DNA of 64,000 bases, taken from NCBI GenBank assembly GCA_017431005.1, contig JAFRLY010000016.1, positions 52,675 to 116,674 of the forward strand, given 5' to 3'. This document shows, one piece after another, positions 1-6,982 of the stretch; the first letter of the stretch is position 1, and the number at the start of each line of letters is the position of its first letter. The position numbers were made by a program, and so were the translations under genes. Source of the stretch: Clostridia bacterium. Its GTDB lineage: Bacteria > Bacillota > Clostridia > Christensenellales > Aristaeellaceae. Under the pieces are notes generated by a model that was not told the DNA's origin, did not search any database, and saw nothing but the letters and a program-made list of their open reading frames with translations.

Positions 1-243
1 GCCGTACCAGTCCACCAGATTATAGCCATGGATCAGGTAACGTACGTCGATATCGCTGGTGGCGTTACCGTACATCTCAGAGAAAATGTTGCCGGTCATC
101 CGGGTCATGCTGGCCACCGTCAGATGCTCCAGGCTGTGAGCGGCCTCAACGGTGTTCTCCTGTTCCGGGGCCGTCTCGGCAGCGGCAAAGCTGAAGAGCA
201 TGATTGCTGCCAGGATCCAGGCGATTCCATTCCGAATTTTCAT
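1..243 (-). CDS. Peptide/oligopeptide-type ABC substrate-binding protein, N-terminal fragment
   Basis: The gene is cut by the left window edge, so only the first 81 codons are visible. The start is the ATG at 243-241, preceded by a GAGGG ribosome site. A signal peptide (about residues 1-22, ending in FAAAET) is followed by a stretch running from LTVASMTRMTG to DVRYLIHGYN. This resembles the first beta-strand region of family 5 (DppA/OppA-like) solute-binding proteins. There is no lipobox Cys in the visible part. The assignment rests on this N-terminal pattern alone. The start codon sits only about 20 nt after a terminator-like hairpin that follows the sortase gene, so readthrough or an unseen promoter must supply transcription. 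Confidence 0.6.
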   Translation of the reverse strand, partial: MKIRNGIAWILAAIMLFSFAAAETAPEQENTVEAAHSLEHLTVASMTRMTGNIFSEMYGNATSDIDVRYLIHGYNLVDWYG

Positions 244-262
244 CTTCGTTCTTCCCTCTTTC

Positions 263-352
263 AAAAAACTCTGCTGCAGCTCCGCCGAATGTTTCTGAGC
301 CTGCCGGTGCCCGGCGGGGCTGTGAAGGATATCGAGAGAGACTACAGCAGAG
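263..352 (-). terminator. Long-loop hairpin with U-run after the sortase gene
   Basis: On the minus strand an 11-bp stem (arms 342-352 and 269-279, one G-U pair) closes a loop of about 60 nt that holds a second GC-rich hairpin. A run of six T follows (268-263). It fits an intrinsic terminator for the pilus operon, or an attenuator for the substrate-binding gene that starts 20 nt later. Confidence 0.5.
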
Positions 353-368
353 TCCATCCGTTCAGTAA

Positions 369-1775
369 TTATTCGTAGCAATCGCCCAGCACGACGTAGG
401 CGCCGTTCAGACCCAAAGGCGTGTTGTAATCGTCAATGATGTTCCAGTTGGTGCCTCTCGCTCCGGCCCTGCCCGTGTTGATAGTCAGCTTGCCGTTGAC
501 GAAGGTGACAATGTAATTGCCCTGGAGCGCGTCACCCATGACGTAGATCGTGTAGGTGCCGCGGGTTTCGCCGGCTTCACGTACCAGCTTGTAGTTCACG
601 TAGTCGTTGCCGATCAGGCCGTTCACGATCGCGGTAAGCTCAGGATCCTTAGCGCCGGTCATCTTCTGCAGGTCTCTGGCTGTCACGGTGACAGGCTTCG
701 GATTTACCTTCAGGATGATTTCCTTTTCAACTGTACCGTTCGTTTCTGTCTCCGCCCGGACGATAACTTTGATCTCGCCGACATTCTTGATCGTGGGAAT
801 CTTATCCGTCCAGGTCTTTCCGCCGTCGATACTGTAGGTGATCTTTGCGTCCGGAATGCTGCACTCAATATGCGGCTCGTGATCTTTTCCGTCATAGACG
901 CCTTCGTAACCGGTTGTGCCTTCCAGGGTAACCAGGCTGCGCTTGGTCATCTTACCGAAGACGACCAGACGGCCGTTGGTTTCAGCGCTGGCGCAGGTGG
1001 AAAGTGCCAGGATCTTATCTGCGGTAGCCGCCAGTTCAGGATCATAGTGCAGCACCACCGTGCCAACGCCAACACCATCCAGGCCGCCGCTGGCCAGGAA
1101 AGCTTTCACTTCTGCCGCGCGGTCTCCCACGTTATAAATGTTGTTTTCGTAAGCATCCGTTGTGGCCACAGCAAAGAATTTCACGTCATACGCGCCGGTC
1201 TTTGTGACCACAATGGCATCCCGGTGCGCGTTGTAGTAGGTCACATCCCGGAAGCTGTCCAGCCGGCCGAACATCGCGCCGTTATCCATATGATGGCCGT
1301 AGATCAGGTTATAGCTGTCAGAGAAGTCTCCGCTGTTCTCTGCCGCCAGATAGATTGCGCCGGTCAGGGAGCTTTGCTTATAGATGTCATGCCAGGCATA
1401 GTAGAGGTCATCCGGACCCTGCAGCACCGGATAGTCGATGCTGGTATCATAGACCGTCAGCCAGGCTCTGTAGTCCTCATTGATGCCGCTCAGGCCGTCC
1501 GCATTCAGCGGTGTTTCGTAATCTTCAATGAGTTCCGGTTTGTACTGCAGCAGATCCCAGGCGCTGGTATAGGCCTTATACTCTGTATTGAAGGTATCCG
1601 CAATTACGTAGCCGGAATAGATCACCAGCACAGCCGCCAGCAGACCGGAAGCCAGGGAAACCACGCTGTTACCGGCTGCCAGTACTGTCTTCAGCACGGC
1701 TTCCACCACGGTTTTTTTCGCGGCCTCATGCGCCACCGGATTCATAAGCTCGTCCGGTAAAATTCTTTTTGCCAT
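369..1775 (-). CDS. Class B sortase with C-terminal MBG-type beta domains
   Basis: A transpeptidase of the SrtB type, expected to join the PTG-signal pilins encoded just upstream. Residues 1-60 hold a cytoplasmic start and one membrane segment (about 37-59). The catalytic domain (about 95-280) carries His161 in YGHHM, Cys261 in LSTCAS and Arg269 in the GRLVVFGK context. About residues 290-450 form an added module with VNPKPVTVTARD and NYIVTFVNGKLTI motifs, typical of bacterial MBG (mucin-binding/Ig-like) repeats. Ordinary SrtB proteins are about 250 residues and end after the catalytic Arg, so the extension is unusual. The gene follows the SipA-like gene by 12 nt and is the last of the pilus cluster. 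Confidence 0.88.
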   Translation of the reverse strand: MAKRILPDELMNPVAHEAAKKTVVEAVLKTVLAAGNSVVSLASGLLAAVLVIYSGYVIADTFNTEYKAYTSAWDLLQYKPELIEDYETPLNADGLSGINEDYRAWLTVYDTSIDYPVLQGPDDLYYAWHDIYKQSSLTGAIYLAAENSGDFSDSYNLIYGHHMDNGAMFGRLDSFRDVTYYNAHRDAIVVTKTGAYDVKFFAVATTDAYENNIYNVGDRAAEVKAFLASGGLDGVGVGTVVLHYDPELAATADKILALSTCASAETNGRLVVFGKMTKRSLVTLEGTTGYEGVYDGKDHEPHIECSIPDAKITYSIDGGKTWTDKIPTIKNVGEIKVIVRAETETNGTVEKEIILKVNPKPVTVTARDLQKMTGAKDPELTAIVNGLIGNDYVNYKLVREAGETRGTYTIYVMGDALQGNYIVTFVNGKLTINTGRAGARGTNWNIIDDYNTPLGLNGAYVVLGDCYE

Positions 1776-1787
1776 CTGTCTTACTCC

Positions 1788-2801
1788 TTACAGATTGTTC
1801 CTTCGGGCAATTGTGATGACCGTGCCCAGAATTTCCTCCTGCTTCACCGGGCCGAAGAACCGGCTGTCAGCGCCGCCGTTTCTGTGATCCGCCAGTACGA
1901 AGCATTCTCCGGCCTTCAGCGTCAGAGGATATTCAGTAAAGCCTACGTACATCGTCGTTGGGGAGAAAATGTTGCTTTCAATCATCGAGTTTCCGTTAAT
2001 GATGAGAGAACCGTTTTCTGTTATTTCAACGGTATCACCGGCCGTTGCAACAACCCGGCATACAAAGGTCTGAGTGCCGGCCTTGCCTCTCAGGCCAAGC
2101 TTTACAGATGCATTGTAGAGGAGGCGGAAAAACTTTTCCTTCAGCCCTTCTCCCTCAACCGCCTGAGCCGGTGGAATATCCGGAACCTTCTGCTCATTTG
2201 ATACCGCAGAGACTGAAGTGTTTATTTCGCCGTCTTCATTCATCTGCGCTGCTTGTTCCTCTGCCTGTTCAGCGTCATATTCCTGTAACGAAATTGCCTC
2301 TCTTTGCAGCACGATGATGTCCTGAGCCCGGACGTCTTTATCCAGCCTGTAGAAAACCAACAGGTCGCCGCTGTCAATCCGGGGATACATATCGTCGTTC
2401 GGCATGTTCATGACACCGATGATCTGATAGAACAGGATGTATACCACAGCGATCAGGAGCAGCGTACGGATCAGCAGGTTTCGGAACCCCCGAAGCAGTC
2501 TTTTTTTCTTCCTGGCTTTCAGTGCGGCTTCCTTCGCTGCTGCTTCCTTGCTTGCCTCCCGCCGCTGGCGTTCTTCCTCTGCAAGCTTCTGTTTTTCCGC
2601 TTCCCTGCGCCGATTCTCTTCCTCCTGTCGTTGGGCTTCTGTCAGCTGCGGCTGCAGCAGCTCCGCGATCTGTTTTGCGAACTGCTGCACCTGCTCCGGT
2701 GATTGGCCGGTCGAGGTGTTATTTACGGATACTTCAGCATCAGGTATGCTTTGCTCTGTCTGTGCGGAGACCTTCTGCTGCATATTGTTGTCTTCTGTCA
2801 T
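1788..2801 (-). CDS. SipA-like pseudo signal peptidase, pilus assembly
   Basis: A type I signal peptidase fold protein that lacks both catalytic residues. The ATG at 2801 has an AAAGGA site six bases upstream; an upstream ATG at 2840 lacks one. Residues 1-100 are Gln/Glu-rich and probably coiled, followed by a membrane segment (about 106-130). The box that should read S-M-x-P reads D-D-M-Y-P, with Asp137 in the Ser position. The box with the catalytic Lys before RV reads FVCRVV, with Cys248 in the Lys position. Box E (ADHRNGGADSRFFGPV) is intact. SipA of Streptococcus pyogenes FCT pilus loci is known for the same kind of Ser/Lys loss and is needed for pilus polymerisation. Its position between pilins and a class B sortase supports that role. 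There is a low-complexity insert at about 168-240. Confidence 0.82.
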   Translation of the reverse strand: MTEDNNMQQKVSAQTEQSIPDAEVSVNNTSTGQSPEQVQQFAKQIAELLQPQLTEAQRQEEENRRREAEKQKLAEEERQRREASKEAAAKEAALKARKKKRLLRGFRNLLIRTLLLIAVVYILFYQIIGVMNMPNDDMYPRIDSGDLLVFYRLDKDVRAQDIIVLQREAISLQEYDAEQAEEQAAQMNEDGEINTSVSAVSNEQKVPDIPPAQAVEGEGLKEKFFRLLYNASVKLGLRGKAGTQTFVCRVVATAGDTVEITENGSLIINGNSMIESNIFSPTTMYVGFTEYPLTLKAGECFVLADHRNGGADSRFFGPVKQEEILGTVITIARRNNL

Positions 2802-2957
2802 ATCTTGTCCTTTCTTAGGGACTTCAGGATGGCTTTTCATTTATCTGCACACCTTCAGGCAAACTGCCTTCAGGTCGTTGATCACGATTTTGGTGGGTCC
2901 GTCTGACAGACCAGTATTTGTGAGATACAATAATATTAGTAGTTGTTTTTTCTGATG

Positions 2958-2992
2958 TTCCCCGGTTGCGGCTGTGACACCGCAACCGGGAA
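2958..2992 (-). promoter_or_regulatory. Intergenic hairpin between second pilin and sipA-like gene
   Basis: Perfect 11-bp arms CCCGGTTGCGG (2961-2971) and CCGCAACCGGG (2980-2990). On the minus strand no U-run follows, so it looks more like a processing, mRNA-stability or partial-attenuation element than a full terminator. Confidence 0.5.
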
Positions 2993-3052
2993 AAGTATTT
3001 TATGAATCAGTCAGATTCATACAGGGATTCGGGTTTTACACTTGAGTGTGAA

Positions 3053-4435
3053 TTATTCTTCTTCCTTCTTGCTGCGCTTGGTAGCCAGAATGATGAACAG
3101 GACGCAGCCGGCCGCGAACATCGCGAAGTAAGGAGCGAACCGCAGAACAACACCGGTGGGAGAAATCTGCTCTAGGTTGTTCGTCCACTTGAGGCCGACG
3201 TTCGTGTCTTTAGTAGTATAGGCAATTGTTCCGCCAATACCGGTTTCATCGATCTTCTTATTGGCCGTGGCAGCCTGAGCGGTAGCAAGCGTTTGTCCCG
3301 CTGCTTCAGTTACTTCACTGCTTACTGTGTAGCCGAGGCTTTCTTCAACCATTTCCTTTACTTTGACATACACATTGTTCGGAACAGTGATCTTAACCTG
3401 ACCGCCGTTCGGAATGGTGATAGCTCCAGTATAGGTTGTTGATGCAGCATCAGATGCAAAAATCTTCCAACCATCTGTAGGGGCAGTAACCACAGCGCCA
3501 GTAGTGCCGACTACTTCAACCTTAAATGCAGTGCCTGCAAGTGTCGTAGCACTGTCATTTCCCTCTCCAGTCGGTTCCGTATAGAACACAGTTAGATCAA
3601 AGGGGAACTGATAAGTAACATCACCCATGCTACCGGTGACTTCCTTGGTTACGATAATCACGTTGGTTGTATTATCATCTTTGTGAGGATCCTCAGGATC
3701 TTTTACATCTTCACCAAATGTATTGGTAAAGTTGTCTGTTTTGCCACTGTAGGAAATAAGATTATTGCTGTTAACAGTCAAAACAGAAGTCAGACTGTTG
3801 TTAACAACAGCGTTGGTTACCTTATATACGGGAGTCTCGCCGGTGGCCGCTGTATTTGCAACATAAATATCGATGTACTTAATAACAGCATCTTTACCGT
3901 TTGTCGCTTCACTCTGGAAGCCAACAGTAGACTGTTCAGCAGTGAGAGCAGCCTGGGTCAGTGTATAACGGTAGATACCTGCATGAGGCCAGGTAACGGC
4001 ACTCACATCAACTTTAATCTCTTTAGTTGTGTCCTCAGTTCCGGCATCAAATGCCACCGTCAGTTCTGAACCAAGCGCAACATTAGTCGTACCATAGATC
4101 AGCTTTGCTCCAGTAGGACCTTCAAAAACAGGAACTTTATTTCCGTCCGATGCATCACTTGCAGAAATAGCCGTACCAGCTGCAAGCGTATACTTGAAAG
4201 AAGTTGCAGCAAAACCGGCAAGATCTGCATTCATGTCAACGATGGTTTTCACAACAAACTGATCAAAGTATGTTTTTGTTGTTGCGTCAGCTGCATCAGT
4301 ATAATGTTCATAAACGTTGGTCGTATTATCTGCTGTACCTTCGTTATATCCACCGGTCGGAGGTTCAGTAGCAAAAGCACTTGTTATTGTCAGTAACATA
4401 ACTGCAGCAAGTGCAATAGCAAGAATTTTCTTCAT
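3053..4435 (-). CDS. FctA/Spy0128-like pilin with PTG sorting signal
   Basis: A 460-residue secreted pilin. The signal peptide is MKKILAIALAAVMLL through SAFA. Two beta domains follow. The first (about 40-240) has a Lys in FVVKTIV and ends with Asn in NFTNTF. The second (about 258-422) starts with VTKEVTGSMGD and ends with Asn in KWTNNLE. These Lys and Asn positions match those used for intramolecular isopeptide bonds in Spy0128-type pilins. The C-terminus is a cell-wall sorting signal: SPTGVV at about 425-430, a hydrophobic span, then KRSKKEEE. PTG-type signals are substrates for class B pilin sortases, in agreement with the sortase downstream. The base composition is clearly more AT-rich than that of the flanking housekeeping genes. 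Confidence 0.85.
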   Translation of the reverse strand: MKKILAIALAAVMLLTITSAFATEPPTGGYNEGTADNTTNVYEHYTDAADATTKTYFDQFVVKTIVDMNADLAGFAATSFKYTLAAGTAISASDASDGNKVPVFEGPTGAKLIYGTTNVALGSELTVAFDAGTEDTTKEIKVDVSAVTWPHAGIYRYTLTQAALTAEQSTVGFQSEATNGKDAVIKYIDIYVANTAATGETPVYKVTNAVVNNSLTSVLTVNSNNLISYSGKTDNFTNTFGEDVKDPEDPHKDDNTTNVIIVTKEVTGSMGDVTYQFPFDLTVFYTEPTGEGNDSATTLAGTAFKVEVVGTTGAVVTAPTDGWKIFASDAASTTYTGAITIPNGGQVKITVPNNVYVKVKEMVEESLGYTVSSEVTEAAGQTLATAQAATANKKIDETGIGGTIAYTTKDTNVGLKWTNNLEQISPTGVVLRFAPYFAMFAAGCVLFIILATKRSKKEEE

Positions 4436-4495
4436 GTCACAGGCTCCTTTTTCTTAGCAAGATATTTATCTCAGCTAAATATTCATTTCTTTTTG

Positions 4496-4539
4496 ATCCG
4501 CATTCCCTGTATCCTTTTATAGATGCAGGGAATGCGGAT
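4496..4539 (-). promoter_or_regulatory. Intergenic hairpin between the two pilin genes
   Basis: A 14-bp perfect stem (4496-4509 with 4526-4539, core GCATTCCCTG) closes a 16-nt loop. On the minus strand no strong U-run follows. It may set pilin stoichiometry by stabilising or partly terminating the transcript. Confidence 0.5.
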
Positions 4540-4561
4540 TACATCTTCCTAATCTCCTGGA

Positions 4562-5989
4562 TTATTCTTCCTCTTCCTTGCGGCGGCGAGTGAAGAACAC
4601 GATCAGCAGGGCAATACCGCCAACCATCATTGCGAAGTACGGAGCAAACCGCAGAACAACACCCGTGGGAGAGATATTGTCCAGTTTGTTCGTAACAGTA
4701 AAGGTTGTATTCGCTGTATCATCCTTGAAGGAAGCAGCAGTCGTACCGGTAGTAGCAGTTTCCTTATTCACAGGCGTATCAGCAGCGATACCAAAGTTCG
4801 TGGCAGTAACCTTGTACTGGTTCTCAGTGTTGTTGAATTCGTTCGCGAGAATGCTTACATTATCAGTAGTGGAGATGACGGAAGGAACACCGATCAGGTT
4901 GATCTTGCCTTCGTGCTTGATGGCGAATCCATCAGCAACAGTCGCGGTCGCAGAACCCAGGGTCTTCGTTCCAGCAGTAGCAATCAGCTGAGCTTTCGTT
5001 TCGGCCACATTCTTGCTTCCGTTATTCGTCACACTGTAGGTAAACGCAGCGCCGGGAATAGAGTTGGAAATATCCGTCTGGAAGGGGAAGTAGTTCGCCT
5101 TGTCACCCATATCACCGGTAACTTCCTTGGCAACGGTCACGTTGTATGTGGTATACAGATCATAGTAATTCGGCAATTCGCTGGGAGTCGTGAACTTTGT
5201 CTTCTGGGTGTCAGGATCATCCTCATCCCCGGCGGGCTTGGTCGGATCATCAGGAGTTACGTCAGCAGGATCCTCTTCTTCGAAATCATCGTCACCTTCA
5301 GGATCTCCGAAACCGGTAGTCTTGCCTTCCTTATCGTCCTTGTTGTCCTCGCTGCCGTCACTATTCGGGTCGCCGCTGTTGTCTACATCAGGATTATCGT
5401 CAGTGTTAGGATCCAGAATTACAGCGCCAGGAACTTCGCCGGTATTCTTTACATAAACATCAAGCACCAGGGTCTTATCCTGAGTTCCTACTTCAGTCAC
5501 ACCAACATTGTTCTTCTGAGTAGTTGAGGTAGTCTGAGTGATGATATAACGATAGACACCGGCAACAACGATGTCATCAGCAGACAGAATCTTGCTGCCA
5601 TCAAAGGACACGGTAACCTTCTTGGTCACAGCAGCTTTACCGTCAGCCGCAGCCTGAACCAGCTTGTGGTCAGAGCTGAAGTTAATACCGAAATCAACGG
5701 AACCAGTTGCAGTAGTCAGTCCGAAGCCGCGCATATCGCCGGCTTTTACGGTAACCTGGTTGCCGGCATGGTCCTTCACAGTAGCTCCGGCCTCTCCGGG
5801 CGTAATAGTATATGTGTAATACAGGTTGGGCTCATATACCTTGGAGGCCTCAACATTTTTGAAATACAGGGTCTGGGTAATCGGTACGTCAAATGTTGTG
5901 TCTACAGTTGCCGGATCAGCTAATGCAGATACGGTTCCCAGCACCATCATGGCAGCCAGGAGCAGGGCCAGAAGCTTTTTCACATTCAT
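4562..5989 (-). CDS. FctA/Spy0128-like pilin with acidic linker and PTG sorting signal
   Basis: A 475-residue pilin. I place the start at the ATG at 5989, which has a perfect AGGAGG site; an in-frame ATG 20 codons upstream has none. A signal peptide ends near LGTVSALA. Domain 1 (about 28-190) contains Lys in TLYFKNV and the VYRYIITQ strand. Residues about 195-280 are a Asp/Glu/Pro-rich linker. Domain 2 (about 285-435) starts with VTVAKEVTGDMGD and ends in VTNKLD, the Lys/Asn pattern of isopeptide pilins. The sorting signal SPTGVVLRFAPYFAM is nearly identical to that of the next gene, so both are probably handled by the same sortase. The position first among the pilins and the strong ribosome site fit a major subunit. 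Confidence 0.85.
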   Translation of the reverse strand: MNVKKLLALLLAAMMVLGTVSALADPATVDTTFDVPITQTLYFKNVEASKVYEPNLYYTYTITPGEAGATVKDHAGNQVTVKAGDMRGFGLTTATGSVDFGINFSSDHKLVQAAADGKAAVTKKVTVSFDGSKILSADDIVVAGVYRYIITQTTSTTQKNNVGVTEVGTQDKTLVLDVYVKNTGEVPGAVILDPNTDDNPDVDNSGDPNSDGSEDNKDDKEGKTTGFGDPEGDDDFEEEDPADVTPDDPTKPAGDEDDPDTQKTKFTTPSELPNYYDLYTTYNVTVAKEVTGDMGDKANYFPFQTDISNSIPGAAFTYSVTNNGSKNVAETKAQLIATAGTKTLGSATATVADGFAIKHEGKINLIGVPSVISTTDNVSILANEFNNTENQYKVTATNFGIAADTPVNKETATTGTTAASFKDDTANTTFTVTNKLDNISPTGVVLRFAPYFAMMVGGIALLIVFFTRRRKEEEE

Positions 5990-6054
5990 AGTTTTCTTTC
6001 CTCCTAAAAATTTTTGAGAATCTGATTTTTGACTGCCAAACCATTCCATTCAGT

Positions 6055-6117
6055 TCAGCAAATGTATATGTTGTCGGCCGGGGGTCTGTCCCTCGCCGTT
6101 CCAACCTTCCGTCGCAT
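6055..6117 (-). CDS. Possible 20-codon leader peptide
   Basis: A short reading frame beginning MRRKVGTARD, with an AAAGGAG ribosome site seven bases upstream, ending in TGA. It lies in the 198-nt gap upstream of the first pilin gene. There is no coding evidence beyond the ribosome site, and it may be fortuitous. Confidence 0.2.
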   Translation of the reverse strand: MRRKVGTARDRPPADNIYIC

Positions 6118-6187
6118 TGACGATCTCTCCTTTCATTTGGTTCGCTCGTCTGGGTACCTATATATCGTTTAGTACTTTGCGACTGAT

Positions 6188-6982
6188 TCAGGCCTGGTTC
6201 TTCTCTTCCAGCCTTTCCGGACTTCTGCTCCAGTTCGGAACCTCGACCATCAGTCTCCCGTTGGTCCTGGTCACCCGGAAGCGGAAGGGATGTTCCTTCG
6301 CCCATTGTTCGTTTCCTTCGGCCAGCTCCTGCCATCTGCTCCATTGGGAAATAAAGTTTTCATGCAGCAGCTCTTCGGCTTCAAGACGAACTTCCTTTGC
6401 CCGTTCAAAGTCCGTGTACTCGCCCAGGTAATAGCGCTGGCCCTGAAGGCCGATGCTTACCCGGTACTTGTTTCCGGAGCGGGAAATCCCGCGGAAGCCG
6501 CTGGTGTTGTCGGACCGGCTTTTCCGGTACTTCAGCCATTCCACGCACGTACCGTCCACAAAGTGGAGCAGATTGTTCACATGGGTGTTCAGCTCCTGCC
6601 TCCGGCAGCCACAGCTGGTGGTGTTTCCGGATACCAGGCTGTCCTGGGGAATCTCCACTGTGTTACCGCATTCGCAGCGGCACAGCCAGTATGCGGAGCC
6701 TTTCCTGTCCCGCCGTTCCGTTACCCGGACGGCTGTCAGGCGTCCGAATTGCTGTCCGGTCAGATCCTTCAGGGTGGTGTGTCCGTGGCGGGTTTTGCAT
6801 CCGCAGCTCCAGATCCGGTCTCCCTTCAGATCCGAGGATCTGACGATCCGTTCATTTCCGCAGTCACACCGGCAGAGCCAGGCGCTGCGTCCGTGAACCT
6901 TCTCAGCGGGTTCCACCGCCGTCAGCATACCGAAGCGCTGGCCGGCGATGACAGGATTCGTTTCTGTGCGCATCTGCGTCAC
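6188..6982 (-). CDS. AP2-domain protein with two zinc-ribbon repeats
   Basis: A 264-residue protein of unknown cellular role. Two copies of a module of about 50 residues (about 12-62 and 73-125) share GQxFGxLTAV, WLCRCDCGN or WLCRCECGN, and a closing SCGC, which resembles a four-Cys zinc ribbon. An AP2-type DNA-binding domain follows (about 157-205: SGFRGISRSGNKYRV, YYLGEY, AKEVR). AP2 plus zinc-ribbon proteins are known from phage and homing-endonuclease-like contexts and as presumed DNA binders. The start is either the GTG at 6982, which overlaps the stop of the upstream gene by four bases, or the ATG at 6973. The overlap suggests translational coupling. Being cytoplasmic and DNA-binding inside a surface operon, it may be a local regulator or a hitch-hiking gene; I cannot decide. 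Confidence 0.75.
   Translation of the reverse strand: MTQMRTETNPVIAGQRFGMLTAVEPAEKVHGRSAWLCRCDCGNERIVRSSDLKGDRIWSCGCKTRHGHTTLKDLTGQQFGRLTAVRVTERRDRKGSAYWLCRCECGNTVEIPQDSLVSGNTTSCGCRRQELNTHVNNLLHFVDGTCVEWLKYRKSRSDNTSGFRGISRSGNKYRVSIGLQGQRYYLGEYTDFERAKEVRLEAEELLHENFISQWSRWQELAEGNEQWAKEHPFRFRVTRTNGRLMVEVPNWSRSPERLEEKNQA

Noticed and set aside
1788-2801. Active housekeeping signal peptidase I
   Set aside because: Both catalytic positions are substituted (Asp for Ser, Cys for Lys) and the gene sits among pilus assembly genes.
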